A stretch of 64,000 nucleotides of DNA from NCBI GenBank assembly GCA_001599715.1, contig BCHU01000002.1, positions 620,001-684,000 of the forward strand. Direction: 5' to 3'. The first letter of the stretch is position 1; the number at the start of each line of letters is the position of its first letter. This document shows positions 35,814-48,666 of the stretch, in pieces. The notes beneath the pieces are model-generated. The model saw only the letters and a program-made list of their open reading frames with translations, ran no database searches and was not told where the DNA came from. The position numbers and the translations under genes were made by a program. This DNA is from Phaeotremella fagi (Eukaryota; Basidiomycota; Tremellomycetes; Tremellales; Phaeotremellaceae).

Positions 35814-38307
35814 ATGAGACTCAATTTATCATCTTCGTCTTCATCTACTGCCTCGCTGAAGAGGTTGTCTTCTCCATTCCAAATGGAAAGTAGATTCACG
35901 GCTTTACCAAGTGAAATCATCGAGCAAATTTATCTATCATTAAGTTTAACAGACAGATTGTCTTTATTACGAGTAGGTCCTCTATCCCTTCTTTATCTCT
36001 GGCAATTCTAATCAATGATATACAATTCAGACTTGTAAATCCGTTCAAGAGATATACAACGGATCTTCAAAACTAGCATACGATTTCACGTTAATTACAA
36101 CCGGATATGTCGACGTCCCAAATTTCACCCTGATACCCCGTCATCAAGTAGAACCAGACCAAGCAGATGACGAAGAACACGAAGAAACCAATAACAAAAA
36201 ATCAGAATCATCAATCCCATCAGTGACTCTACCACCTTTCAATCTCAACTCGATCCTACCGTTAAAAAATCAATTGAGAGCGAGAACAGGTGATCCGTTG
36301 TCTTCGTCGGAAAAGAATCAGTTACTTTCGAATCGTGAGAAACGGTGGGAGAAGTTGAACCCGGCGAAAGAGGAGAATATTAGTATAGGTGGTCCAGCTG
36401 GTGTTTATGAGCTCCAAGAAGGAATTTTCTTGATGTGTGATGATCCTTCTGGTGAACATGGGACAAAGGTGTGTTGGAGCTCGACTTTCTTGCTTGAAGG
36501 TGGATTTATTGATTTGAATCTTATTGCAGCCTACTTCAATCAGACTTATCCCTCTTCCATCAGCTGATGATCCTATCGAAGATCAACACCCGGTTTCGAA
36601 AAAAAGTCATAAACTACCTTTCGCTATTGCTGATCTGACCATGGATCCAACTCAAGATTTGATAGTAGTCAGCGAACATCGGTAAGTATTTACTCACCTA
36701 ACCCTTAGAGTCATATGTTAACTCCAAATCCAGACCTGGGCCAGTTGACACTTTACACGCATCTCCGACCCATCGATTTCATCTACTTACATTATCGACG
36801 TTCAAACCCCATCCTTTAGCTAGTTTACCAACTTTAGATTTCCCACCTGCTTCGCAAAGTACGATACAGACTCGTCAATTGTTACAGGTCATGGGAGATA
36901 CTCTTGTGATTCTTGTTTCTCGATTTGAAAATCATTGGATGTTGGCTGGGTTCAACGTTATTGCTGCTGGTCTTGGTGGACCGATGGGTACAGGAAATGA
37001 AGAAGAGATTGTTGCTTGGAATTGGAAAACGGGGAGAGTTCTTGCGGTGAGTGGTATCCTCCTATGGGTAATAAGGATCAAATTGTACTCACACCACGAT
37101 AGAGAATCGCTTTACCTGAAGCAGTTTGGTTCGCTTCGCTGGCTTTACTAACGCCAACGACATTCATGATAACGACGACATCATCTGTGTCAAGAGTTTT
37201 CCCACCTGAACCACAATTCAGTCCGAACGCTTTCCCACCTGTCATTCAGATTTACACGTTCCAACCCGATCCTTCAAATCCAATCATTCCAGTTCAACCC
37301 CTCGACGCCGATTATCTTGATGACACAACAGCCCGACCAATCTTATTAGCCCAACTAGAGCTACCAGCTATGGTAGCTGGTACAGTCATCGGTTCATTCG
37401 ATATAAGACCTGATCCAGCTTTCTTACCTCACACAAAAAAAACTGAAGAAAGAATAGGTCCAGGTAAATCGTTCACCCAAGATCCGAATAAAGGGATTCT
37501 GGTTTTTGAATTACAGATCATTGAACCTATCGACGTTAGGGGTGGGAACGGTAACGGGAATGATATCGGTAATTTTAGAAATTACGAGTTGTTCGTGTTA
37601 AGAGAGAAGTTGGTTGAGATTGCTATAAAAGGTGAAGAGGGTTTGAGGATGTTGAGAGAGAATGACACTTCTATCAGAAGGATTGAGAGTACTCTTAAAT
37701 GGATGGATTGGGGTGTTGATGGTGCTCGTTTAATGGAGGCTTCGATGGCACAACGTAATTGGGTAAGTTTATTCGCAATGTACAGTGTCATGATTACTCA
37801 TCCGTGGGATCTAGGTCTGTTCATGTTCTGGATACAGATTCGTTTCCCTGATTCCATCAAAATCACCAAACCAACCGTCAATAGAAGATATCGCCAACAG
37901 ATCTCCATCGATCAAATGTGATCTCCGATTAATCGATTTCTCACCTTACAACATAAGACGAAAAGATAACGTTGAGAAATACAATCTAGTCGATGAAGCT
38001 GATAGCAACGATGGACACGATGATAGATCTGTCACGGTGAAATTAATCAAGGAACCGACGACGTTGATTAACGATGATGTGTTTGAGGAAGTTGTCGTTA
38101 GTCGTTTACCTTATTTGGAGATTGTCAAGGAATTGGGAGTTAGGGCTAATGGAATCATGATCGATGATCAGAGGGTTTTGATCGTTAATGTGAGGTTTTT
38201 GGTTCTTGATTTCGTCGTTGATATTGTACTGATCAATCTTATAGACAAGAGGGAATAGACGGATTTGGTCAGCTATGAAACAAGAAATGACTGTTTTGTG
38301 TATGTAA
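35814..38307 (+). CDS. F-box-like protein
   Basis: The ATG at 35814 opens a Ser-rich N-terminus. An F-box-like motif follows: FTALPSEIIEQIYLSLSLTD with RLSLLRTCKSVQEIYNG across the first splice. The middle, about 600 residues, contains strand-rich segments (DLIVVSEHR, GDTLVILVSRFENHWMLAGF, IVAWNWKTGRVLARIALPE) that suggest a beta-propeller or similar substrate-binding fold, not assignable by eye. Introns are near 35972, 36469, 36683, 37047, 37760 and 38192, all keeping frame. The last exon ends VLCM at 38307. F-box proteins recruit substrates to SCF ubiquitin ligases, and the substrate is unknown. Confidence 0.75.
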
Positions 38308-38710
38308 CAATAATGTCTTTGTAGGTTTGGTAAGGACATTGTGTTATTTGGATCTGGTTGGATTATCAAGCAATCTATTCCTAACAGTGAATAGTGAAAA
38401 AGTAGATTTCCCTGTATAAACTAGCTTCACAGTTGTTGTTCGTACTCTGAATGTCGTTATCATAAATGCCATTCATATCATGAACGTAGACAATACATAA
38501 TTTTGAGTGATAAATGCAATGCAATGCTACTATGGAATGAACCTGTAATGTATTTGATGCGTTAAATGCAAGATTGAAAAGAAGAGATTGAACCAATGAG
38601 AACCCAAAAAGCAAAAACAAGAACCAAAAAAGAAGAACTTTTGTGAAGGAAAAACAACCAAAACCCCGCATGTCAAAATCCCAAGATTAAACCCCAAAAG
38701 CCATTGCTCA
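38308..38710. other. Convergent 3' region between F-box and bZIP genes
   Basis: The 403-bp gap holds both 3' ends. It is AT-rich, with TATGTAACAATAATG near 38300. No gene is visible; a low-complexity minus frame here looks non-coding. Confidence 0.45.
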
Positions 38711-40895
38711 TCAGACAGATTCCAAAATCTGTAAACGATCTTTCAAATCTTTATTCTCTTTAATCAATTGTTTAACGAGATTCCTCTCGTTATCCAAAGA
38801 AATCAAATACTCTCGATTAAGATCTTGAAGATTTTGGTTGATCTCTATTTGGTTCGAGAGATCTTTCTTCATCTATCAAACGAAACATCAGCTCATGATC
38901 TAAGGACTAGGGGCAGTAGACATACCTGCTGAGCAACAGCTTTTTTCTTCTCCCTAAAACGTTTCTGAGCAACTTTGTTCTGTTGCTTCCTTCGAGTCAT
39001 GTCCCTTCGATAAGGTTTTTTGGTTTGACATAACCCGCCACCATTCCCACCGATTATTTGAGGTTTTTCATGTTCGTTAACTGATTTTATTGACGAATCA
39101 CTATCGTTCTCGTCGTCTTCATCAGAAATCGAACTTGAATTTGAACAGCTCTCTTCTTTAATCGGTGTTCGTTTTTGAGGTTGTGGATTGTTTAACGTTT
39201 TGATTTTTATTCTTTTGGGGTAGGGGTTGGGGTCGGGGTTTTGGATTTGGAGTGGAGTTGATGATGAGGATGACAATATTTTGAAGTTTGATTTGGTGGT
39301 ATTCCCCAATGATCTAATATCATCATCCGAATCGGAATCATCGCAATCGTTACCATTTCGTAAAGACGTTCTATTAGATTTTATCGATATTTTACTAATA
39401 GTTCGCTTTAATGGTCGATTCGTGAATATCTTCGATCCGGATTTAGGAAGATACTCCTCGTCATCCCCATCATCAAGTGGTTCTGAAGTATATCCAGATT
39501 CCTCCACAACACCTTTTAGTAACCCACCAATCGAGTTCAAAGTTCTTTTAGGGGATATGGTTTCTGGTGAAGCTGAATAGATGGCTTGAATCAAGTCATC
39601 CACCGTTTCTTTTCTTTTTGGACCAGTTGAAACCAAACCTCGATTTTTGGATTGAATCGAAGTCGAAACGTCTACGGGGTTACGGCTACTTTCACCGAAT
39701 TTCATATGTAGCATTAATTCAGCTGCTACTATATCGCCAGGTTCTTCTTTAACCCTGATGATCTGTGGTTCATCGGTAGTCGTATTGGTAACCGTAGACT
39801 TGGATCCGATCCCTATCGATTCATTAGAACTTTTTTTCACATGGTTGGTGTTGCCACTCCCACCGGGTAAAGGTTGACATTTTAGATTTTCGATTTCAAC
39901 TCTTCTCTTCGCTTTCTCGGATTCATCTATGAATATGAATCTATCTTTTTTTATTTTACCATATGAATTGATTTGATGGTGTTGTGGTTGATGAAGAGGA
40001 TTTGGAGAAGGATTCACGCTGGATGGGAAGGAGAAAGCAATTTGTGGCGATGTCGTGGTCGTGCCACTCTTTTGACCGTTGGCGGAACCATTGAAATTGG
40101 TGATCACCGTTTCATCTGGGTTTGGTAGATCTAAGTTGGATTTGGGTTTGATTCTGTTTGGTAGTCGAATTATGGGTTTTATTGGTTTGTTTTGGAGATG
40201 ATAGGGTGGTGGATGTATTTTATGTGACGTTTCGTCAAAGGATGGGTTATGGGATTGTGATTGTGATGGTGAACCATATCGTCCAGAAACGTTATGATTC
40301 TCGGGATGAACGTGATGGTAACCATGACTGAGAGAGTGGGTTTGATACCGATGTCTCGTTGAATCAGATGCTTCAGTGATCGGGAGTGGACGATAGAAAG
40401 TTGAACTTGATGTGATCGGTGTTGGAGGTATCGACAATGGTGATCTCGAATCATAAGTTCTGTTTCTTGGATAAAGGGGTGGTTGATGATGAGAATGTCG
40501 TAAACTTGGTATCGACGTTGATCTATTCCTACTTTGATTTCCATGGTTGGTGTATAACGTATCAGTCGCGAGGTGATTCAAAGAAGGAAGTGATTGATGA
40601 GAACTGGAAGTGTTTTCACCATGGTGGAAAGTAGACTGTCAATCTTGTCAGCTTCAATACACGTTTTGACCCAAGGAAGGTGACTTACGCTGGATGAACT
40701 TTGGGATCCCATCTCAGGAATTTCAGCAAGAAGATTGATTTTGCCATTCACACTACCACCCGAAACATTCTGTTTTGGTGAGGTTGATGGTGTAAATGGA
40801 ATCTTCTCATCAAGAGTTGGTGAAAGTTGGGATTTTGGAGTAGGAAGAGATGAATGATTTGTGTCAACGTCTATGGATGAAAATTGCGTGAGCAT
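38711..40895 (-). CDS. bZIP transcription factor
   Basis: Three exons. The start ATG at 40895 gives MLTQFSSIDVDTNH, and exons further upstream cannot be excluded. About 580 disordered residues rich in Ser, Asn, His and Gln follow, including acidic SSSISDEDDENDSDSS. Near the C-terminus the basic region is RRKQQNKVAQKRFREKKKA (bZIP N-x-x-A-x-(K/R)-R-F-R). A final intron joins it to a leucine-zipper coiled coil (MKKDLSNQIEINQNLQDLNR, then LISLDNERNLVKQLIKENKD and LKDRLQILESV). The zipper at the extreme C-terminus is unusual in position but consistent. No PAP1-type C-terminal Cys-rich domain is seen. The regulon is unknown. Confidence 0.88.
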
Positions 40896-41918
40896 CTTAT
40901 GTAATCTATTCAAGGTTGGTTTAAGAACGATATATATTTAAGATGATCTCTTGTATTAAGAACGAGGAGGGTTGAAAAAGAACTATGTTAACTCTTGTGA
41001 AATGAATTTAAGATGCAACACACGAGGTGTTGTTACTGCATACATACATACAATACAAAACACATCTATCCCAGATTCACATCCGAGAAGTTAAGAGTTT
41101 TTCACTAAAGGAGGGTACTGTGACGAGCGATGTTGTGTTGTTTCCAGTCAACCATCAGTGATCAGTGATCTGAGTTGTGATTTGATTTGATTTGATTGTT
41201 GCGAAGTTACGAAGCGGGGCTATCACTTAGTTAATCAATTAGTAGTTAGTTAATGATGATCACATCAGGAGTATTGTAGGTGCGTCGCATCTCGAAGTAA
41301 CCTTAAGGTAATTTAATCTACTTCAAAGCTGATACAATAAGCAGTTTCATACTTGTAACCCTCCTTTAGTATTACTCAATTGAATTGATTGATTGAACAC
41401 AGATACCGTCATCCATCAAATTACCTCCTCCCTCCCCACTCAAAGAATGTCTCAGATAACTTCTTAATTTCTTACACTTACGTAGTTTATCCTCTCTTGG
41501 TTAACACGCCTAAAAGAAGCTTAACAAGGATAAGTGTTTTAATTCCAGTAGGAGAATCATTCTAATTACAGTAACGTAACGTAACTTGACTTGATCAGAT
41601 CACCCATCTCAAAGGACTCACCCTCTAAATAAGTTACCGGCCTCGAGGTCCATGTTCAAGGGTTTTAGGCCCAAGATCAGGAACAAAGGTATCCTTTCAT
41701 ACAAGATATCCTTGATTTAATTAATTGGATTCCCTCCTTGTAACTTTACATCATGGCACCGCCACTGCACGACCTTGCGTCACTTCTGGCTGACTATACT
41801 GCGACTCAAAATATGAGTACCAACTTGCTCAATCCATTATGAATTATATTACATACAAAAATCTACATCTACTATCTACGAAAACAGTATCCGCATCTCA
41901 TCACTCATTCCAATCCAT
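40896..41918. promoter_or_regulatory. Long upstream region of the bZIP gene
   Basis: This gap of about 1 kb is the longest in the window. It contains short tandem repeats: TGATTTGATTTGATTTGATT (about 41178-41198), GTAACGTAACGTAAC (about 41572-41587) and CATACATACATACA (about 41041-41054). I see no coding region. Long regulatory leaders are common for fungal transcription factors. Confidence 0.5.
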
Positions 41919-43410
41919 CTACTCCTCCTCAGTCCATAATTTACTAACCAAAGTCCAAGGAGACCTAAGTATCGCCACACCCAAAAACACCGCAATCATC
42001 TTATACATATGAAAATTGAATCTTTTAGCGGCATCAGGTCCAAAACAGACATTCTGATTATCAAAAGCTTCTTTCATATAAGGTTTAACGCGGGCCATCA
42101 TGGTTTTTTCGTACTTCCGTAGAGCTTGGTGTAAGGCTTTTGGTGATGGATGGACGATGGTTGCTGAGGGGTTTGGAGGTGTTTTGATTGTCCAGGGGAT
42201 TAGGGTTACGGGGAATGGTCGAAGGGAGGGAGAGGGGGCTGTGAATAGTGGGATTAAAGCTTTTCCGAGATCGATGGCGTCGGCCATAGCTGTGGGTTGG
42301 GGATCAGTTACGACTTTTGTCTAGGTTCGAGTTAAACCTACCTTGATTAACTCCTTCTCCAGCGAATGGTGACATTACATGAGCGGCATCACCTAGATAT
42401 ACATCAGAAAGGTTCTAGTTGATGATCAAAAATCAACTTACCCATCAGAGTCACCCCAGTCAATTCCGTCTTCCAAGTCAGATTAGGATCGAATTGCCAG
42501 ATACGTCTAGGAACGATGGAATCCGGATCACAAGCCTTGAGTAGATCCAAAGCATCCTCAGTCCAACCTTGGAAATGTGATAAAATCCAGTTCAAACGTT
42601 GATCCCTCTCATCCGGTAAAGGATTCTCATCCACCCAACTCTCGTTACATTTGAACGAAGCGTAAACTCTACATTTCCCATGGGAATTCATCTGTGGTAA
42701 AATCCCTTTTTCATCTCCTAGAATCATTGATGAACCTTTCCCAACGAATTTTTGAAGTTTCTCGGTCATGTTGGTAGATGGGATTGAAAGGTCTATCATT
42801 GTCAGACCTGAATATTCGGGTTTTTGGGTATGCAGTAATGGACGAATTCTTGAGAACGTTCCATCTGACCCAATGAGATATGATGTGATGATAGGTTCAC
42901 GATCTTTGAATTTCAATTCGTATGTTGAATTATCGATAGCGGTTACTGAAACGAAATGATGATCCCATTTGATCGTATCCGGTTTAAGTGATTTGATAAG
43001 TAAATTTCTGAGATCAGTCCTAAATATAACAATTTCGATATTTCAGCTAAAATCCAACAATCCCTTGTATAAACAACCCACCGATCAATTTCCGGACGAC
43101 CAACAACGCTCTCAGGTAAATTATCAAAAACCGAACCCCCATTCTCATCCCAATAAACTTTCCCGTCTTTATCAAGAATCTTCATAGCTTCACCTTCAGT
43201 TCTCATCATTTCTTTCGCCTCGTCAATCAACCCCGTCACTCTTAACGCCAACAATCCAGATTCCCAATGTAGATCTAACGATCCACCTTGTTGTCTGGCC
43301 AACGCGTTTTCTTCACGTTCGTAGATGACGACTGGGATGTTGTTTTGTTGAAGATATTTCGCTAGGGTTAGACCTGAGGGTCCGGCTCCTATTATCGTTA
43401 TTGGGTTCAT
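41919..43410 (-). CDS. FAD-dependent monooxygenase (aromatic hydroxylase/TetX-like)
   Basis: The start at 43410 gives MNPITIIGAGPSGLTLAKYL, the G-x-G-x-x-G FAD motif, followed by YEREENALARQQGGSLDLHW. After an intron come TDLRNLLIKSLKP, YLIGSDGTFSRIRPLLH (the D-G motif) and, across another intron, GDAAHVMSPFAGEGVNQAMA (the second FAD motif, GD). The C-terminus is helical, possibly membrane-associated, ending SPWTLVSKLWTEEE. The layout fits class A flavin monooxygenases acting on aromatic or polyketide substrates. The substrate is unknown, and no biosynthetic neighbours are evident. About 450 residues. Confidence 0.9.
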
Positions 43411-43746
43411 GGTTTTGTAGTGGTGTTGTGGGAGGAGTGTATGAGTGATATGGGAAGAAGTTAAGAGATTGAATGTTTCTGATTCAATTGTGATGCTTTT
43501 ATAGTTAGTCTAGACTGATTAAATTGTTTACCGGGTTAAGTGCCGAATGCAGTTGTCACCACCGAAGCGCCGAAGCAGCGAGGTTATCTTTTATCTATGC
43601 CGAGGTAGATCGTCACTTCTTTGGAATCTCGGTGATATTACAACAAAAAGTTCTAGAACGAGTGCATTAGATGGATATACATGTTCACAGGATATCAACA
43701 AAGTAAAGGTATAAAGCAGAAAAGTATTGTAAAACGGTATGGTCGA
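43411..43746. other. Intergenic region between the monooxygenase promoter and ARP1 3' end
   Basis: The 336-bp gap contains the monooxygenase promoter (minus strand) and the ARP1 3' UTR. No additional gene is recognised. Confidence 0.4.
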
Positions 43747-45432
43747 TTAGAAAGCCTTTTTATGAATGATATCTGGATCTTCTTTGTATTCATCCGCAGA
43801 CACCCACATCTAACGTCATATCAGTAGACTGTTTGAATCACGATGATCAACTGTACACACCTTCTTAAACGTATTCAATCCTGCTAAAATACTACCGCCA
43901 ATCCATGTCGAGTACTGTAACGAATCAGCTTAAGATCGATCTACACAGTCAGGAAAGGATCCTCACTTTTCGTTCTGGCGGTGCATAGATCTTCAATTTC
44001 GCATCCTTCAGTGCTAACTTCTTCACTTCCTGTAGTAAACGATCACCGAAGCCTAAGACAGCGATGATAAGTTGATAAACTTGATGGACGATATACAGAG
44101 TATGAGCATGAAACTCACCAGTACACAATGTCGAACCACCCGAAAGAACAATGTTGCTAAACAAAGCTTTCCTTAAATCCAAATCCGTTCTATTGATAGA
44201 ATCAACAATAACCTAGAAAGTTGTCAGCTCCAGATATCACACATGATCCTGACTGCGCTGTAGCTGTGACTCACCTGATGTACACCTGGATATTCCAATC
44301 CAACCAATTCAGGATTAAACAATATCTCAGGAGCCAAAAATCTCTCTGTACCCAATTGTATAATCTTCCCATCAGGTAATTTGAATTCTTCCCATGCCCC
44401 TCCATTATCTTTCTCTTCTTTTACCGGGTTTAAAGCTAGATAACACGTTTTCTCTTTTATCGTTTTGACGACCTCTTTCTCTGCTGATGTGTGAAGATAG
44501 TAGCCCGATTTTCGAAGTAGGAGTTGTAAATGATCTGTTACGTCTCTGTAGGATTTTTGAGTAGGTTTCTAGTTCACTGAGTTCGAAACACCTACCTCCC
44601 CGCCAGATCTATTCTCTGTATTGCATGAGGCATAGAGAATCCTTCAAAAACCGGTACAGCATGTGTTACCCCATCACCAGAATCCAAAACTATTCCCGTC
44701 GTTCTACCAGATGAATACCTATAAGATGGCATAAGTTGATAACCCATATTCATGGAGAATTGAGAACGTACAAACTTAGAACAGCTTGAACACTAGTGAA
44801 AAAAGCAGGAACGTTGAAAGTTTCGAAAAAGATTTGAGCGGCCATATCACGATTTTGACGAGGATTGAGTGGTGCCTCTGTAAGTAACACAGGATGCTAT
44901 GAGAAGTGAAGTTCAGTTATCAATCCTATCATGAAGGCTTAAACTGACATCTTCACTTAGAGCTTTAACACCCTCCTGATAAACCCATGACCAGATTCTC
45001 TCCATATCATCCCAATCAGTCACTATCCCATGTTCCATCGGATATTTGATTTTCAGTAGTCCTCGTAGATCTTGAGCTCTTCTTCCGATAAACAGATTCT
45101 CTTGGATTGCACCTGCCATTATTCTTGGATGTTTGGGTCGACCGACGCTAATCAACGATGTTGAGGTTTAGACCTATGCCTGAATACAAGGAACCGCAAC
45201 CTACAAAGATGGAATGTAACATGATGGTTGTTCTTCTCCTGCGAATCCTGCTTTGATCGTACCAGATCCCTATTGATTGTGAGCTTTTCTTCAACGGGGT
45301 ACATCATTGGATGTCGACTTACATTGTCAATCACTACAGGTTGATTCGTCAAGCTGAAGCTATCGTTAGCTTTTGATCATCATTCCGCGGTTTTGTCTAA
45401 GAAGCTTACACATCATCGAATTCAGTGGCCAT
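43747..45432 (-). CDS. ARP1: Centractin, actin-related protein 1 (dynactin)
   Basis: Arp1 builds the short filament of dynactin, the dynein cofactor. The start at 45432 gives [20 protein letters not shown] (with one splice), then [19 protein letters not shown] and [20 protein letters not shown]. Later exons give [57 protein letters not shown] and [20 protein letters not shown], with the end HKKAF. ALEGDIF-like wording and the VGRPKH motif point to Arp1 rather than conventional actin. About 385 residues across eight or more exons. Confidence 0.96.
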
Positions 45433-45809
45433 CTTCTGATAGCTATACTTTCTTGACTATTTATAAATGATGTTGGTGAGATGAATATTGAGATGATGTG
45501 AGATGGGTTGTTGCTCTTTGATTGCACTGACGCGACCTTGAGTGGCACGCGAATTTCATTCGACAAGTGGCAAATTCTCTGCAATACCGCAGAGTTCAGT
45601 ACTTGTACTATTACTATTACTACGTCAAGGCTTCCTTGAGAGGGAAACGTGACCTTTGAAATGACAAAAAACCAGCGAAACAAAGGAGACTGTCCAAATA
45701 AATCCCCTGACACTGATTTGAAAGGTTGCTCCTAATAACAACTTGCATATTTCCTCCTCCCTCTCTTTCTTACTATATAGACTTCTTAATAGAACACAAA
45801 CTACGCTAA
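45433..45809. other. ARP1 upstream region / 3' flank of tandem paralogue A
   Basis: This 377-bp gap holds the ARP1 promoter. No gene or notable repeat is recognised. Confidence 0.4.
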
Positions 45810-46326
45810 TTACCAACCACGCATGTCGACGACCTGAGTTCCAAGATTCAAACGACCTGCAATTCTGCTACGGAAACCAACACTATCAAGTTGACTTTTT
45901 TGGGTGAGACTCTTCCCACCGTTACTACTACGAGCAGCCCAAAACTTCTCAACATCTCGGTCTAACAGGGTCTCTCGAACTGAGAGACCTCCTTCCTTTT
46001 TGCCAAAAACGTAGCTGCCTTGAGGGATGAACGCTCCCTTGACTTTGTAGAAAGTGAAAGTCGTGTTGGGCTCGAAACCTTGGGTGGCGATACTGACTTT
46101 GACTTGGAGTGATTGGCCTGGATTACCATCATAGGTGATGTAGTCGATACCTTGAGCGTGGTCTGCGTGTTCTGTACCATCGTCGACCAAATCAACGATC
46201 TCAGAGGAATAGTCGAGTTGTGTTTTGATGGGTTCCCCATCTTTGCCGAACTATAAGACTCTGTCAGCTAAGTGTTGAGGTTCTCAGTAGATCTATCAGA
46301 CTTACTACTGTCCAGTTAGTACTCAT
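45810..46326 (-). CDS. Tandem paralogue A, small protein of unknown function
   Basis: Two exons, with the single intron in phase 0 after seven codons (MSTNWTV, then FGKDGEPIKTQLDY). About 152 residues, no signal peptide and no membrane segment. Key blocks are LDYSSEIVDLVDD, VKVSIATQGFEPNTTFTFY, GAFIPQGSY and VEKFWAARSSNGGKSLTQKS followed by QLDSVGFRSR. Roughly half of the residues match paralogue B. I do not recognise the family. The alternating hydrophobic pattern suggests a beta-rich fold. Confidence 0.8.
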
Positions 46327-46701
46327 ACTTGATTTGCTTTATACGGTAGTTTGTTTGATTTAAATTTGATTTGAAGGAAACGGAATTGGAAGTTGGGAAT
46401 AGTTATGAGTTAAAGTAAGAAGATAACTCGAATTTAATGACTTATCTATACAGTATGCTCCACTTGATAGTGTTGAAAGGAGTGTAAGAAGGATACACTC
46501 TTTTTTGTCAATGTAGCAAAGAATGACATAATGAGAAAAGACAAAAGAAATATGACGGTGCAAATGGAAAGTTTGCGTGAAAATGGAAATGGAAAGGTTT
46601 CCGTCATGGAAAGTACGGAAAGTATGTATGTGAAATATGGGTTACGACTCAAAGGATGCAGGATCGTAACATTTCTCAGCAGTACGAAAAACTACACTAA
46701 A
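46327..46701. promoter_or_regulatory. Promoter of paralogue A (duplicated block)
   Basis: The segment just upstream of A (about 46327-46505) matches that upstream of B (about 47216-47400) in several blocks, including CTTATCTATACAGTATGCTC and TATAAAGCAAAxCAAG before the start. The duplication therefore included promoter sequence. The rest is the 3' flank of B. Confidence 0.75.
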
Positions 46702-47215
46702 CTACCAATCATCCATGTGAGCGGTCTGATTTCCGAGATATGTATCGCCACGCATATCTTTACGATAACCAACATCATCGAGTTGACTTTGTTTGGTGAG
46801 ACTCTTCCCACCGTTCTTCTCACGTGCCTCCCAGAACTTCTTAATATCTCTTCGTCTCAATACCTGTTTGGAAAACATACCCTCGTGCTCAGGAAGGACC
46901 TCGTAGCTGCCTTGAGGGATAAACGCTTTACTACCATCGTAGAAAGTGAAAACCGTGTTGGCTTCGAAACCTTGGGTGGCGATACTGATTTTGACTTTGA
47001 GTGGGGGACCGTCAACATCTAGGTGGATGATACAGTCGATTTTGCTCGTGTGGTTTGCGTTATCGTTGACTAGATCAGCGATCTCAGACGAGTAGTCGAG
47101 TTCTGTCTCGATAGGTTTCTCGTCGTCGCCCAACTACAAGACCTTGTCAGCTGGGTGCGGTGGATTGCAATATCTGTAGATCTTTCAGACTTACTACTGT
47201 CCACAAATTACTCAT
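46702..47215 (-). CDS. Tandem paralogue B, small protein of unknown function
   Basis: It has the same structure as A: exon 1 encodes MSNLWTV, then a phase-0 intron, then LGDDEKPIETELDYSSEIAD. Shared blocks are VKISIATQGFEANTVFTFY, KAFIPQGSY and IKKFWEAREKNGGKSLTKQS followed by QLDDVGYRKD, with the end HMDDW. About 150 residues, with no targeting signal. It is the closest relative of A, and the high similarity of their upstream sequences points to a relatively recent duplication. Confidence 0.8.
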
Positions 47216-47715
47216 ACTTGCTTTGCTTTATAAGGTTGTTTGTTAATTGAATTCGATAAGAAGGAAATGGGATTGGAATTGGGAGCTGTGAATAGTTATG
47301 AATTAAAGTAAGTAGATGAGTTGAATTTGATAACTTGACTTATCTATACAGTATGCTCCACTTGAAAGTCTTTTCAGGAGTGAAAGAAGGATATTCGCAC
47401 CTTTTTGATGTGACGACGAATGACAGAATGGAAAAGACAAAAGAAATGACGACTTTAGAAGACCTGACTCATCTACACGCTCCAATGAATGTAATTTCTG
47501 GACGACAAGAAATGAAGTCAACACCTTCGAAGAAGTCCTACTGTATGTACTCGTACAGTACGAGTGATACACGGACTTAGCAGAATCCTACTTCCGTGAT
47601 CTCATAAAGACGTAAAGACTGCTACTTCATCTTCGAAATACATATGCATGTACTCTAACTAATCATAACGCTTCCTCCCACCCTCTACAACTAAGAACTT
47701 TCCACATACAGACTC
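47216..47715. promoter_or_regulatory. Promoter of paralogue B (duplicated block)
   Basis: This 500-bp gap carries the counterpart of the A upstream block (near 47216-47400). The remainder up to C's stop shows no gene. A plus-strand open frame at 47335-47580 overlaps the duplicated promoter and is not credible as a gene. Confidence 0.7.
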
Positions 47716-48169
47716 CTACAAATCATTGACTTGAGATTCAATGACCAAAGGTACCTTTTCTACCTCATCAAGCTGACTTTTGGCTGTGAGAGGCCCCCCA
47801 ATTCTTTCCCGGGCTTCCCAGAACTTCTTTACATCCTCATTTCTCATCCTGGTACTAGAAGAATATCCTGACGCAGATACAAAGTACCAGGAGCGTGGAA
47901 CAAAAGCTGTACAACCTTGGTTGAGGGTATAAATGGTTGGATTGATGACCTGATCAGGGAAACGGGTCTTGAATTTGAATGTACCTTCTGAGACTGTGAT
48001 GCGAGAGATATTACTCTTATAGTCGGTGGACTTATCGCACAGATCGGCAACCTCAGTAGTGAAGCTGCATTTAGTCTCGTCTGTTCCGCTTTGCTACGAT
48101 GATACATGGATTAGCTGATTTCATTCAACGCTGATGATGCCTCACCGTCTCCCAATAGATCTTACTCAT
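47716..48169 (-). CDS. Tandem paralogue C, small protein of unknown function
   Basis: Exon 1 encodes MSKIYWET, followed by a phase-0 intron and exon 2 beginning QSGTDETKCSFTTEVADLCD. Shared family blocks are VADLCDKSTDYKSNI, GCTAFVPRSWYFVS and VKKFWEARERIGGPLTAKSQ, then LDEV and a short tail VNDL. About 133 residues. It is more diverged from A and B but keeps the intron position, the N-terminal Trp and the F-W-E-A-R block. Confidence 0.75.
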
Positions 48170-48666
48170 TGTGTACTGTACTTGATTGATGGATGATTGA
48201 CGATTTGCTATTTGTTGACGTAGAATCGAGGCTGGGAAGAAATATTGAGGAAGAGAAATGAAATGGTGGAAAACCAAGTTATTTGTATGCTGCATTTGAT
48301 TCAACAGGAAGGAGTGAAGAAAGGAGGGTATTTCCTCTATGATCACCAAACCATCCCGCACAACAAGAATGGAAGGGGAGAGATCCTCACTATATCAGCA
48401 TGGTTGATTGAATGAAACCCTTTCTCAGAAAGACATTAGAGAGCAATGAATGATATGTAGGGCCAACTTTCTCAGAAGGGGCAAGTACAAATCAAGTTGC
48501 AAGTTGACAGTGAACTGGAGTAAGTGTTTTAGTAATGGAAATTCACATGTGATGTTTGATCGCTGACACCAAAAATACCACACCTAGATTTTTAATTCAT
48601 ACTCCCGACCTTTCTACAATCTATAGGCTTTGACAGTACAACCATGAAACCAGCTTTAGTCTACCT
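48170..48666. other. Spacer between paralogues C and D
   Basis: The 497-bp gap contains C's promoter region and D's 3' flank. No gene is recognised. The A/B-type promoter block is not obvious here. Confidence 0.45.

Noticed and set aside
40896..41918. Possible tRNA or small RNA in the long upstream region of the bZIP gene
   Set aside because: No cloverleaf-like A/B box arrangement could be recognised by eye; only short tandem repeats are present.
47335..47580. 81-codon plus-strand open frame between paralogues B and C
   Set aside because: It overlaps the duplicated promoter block of paralogue B and has no counterpart in the matching block upstream of A.
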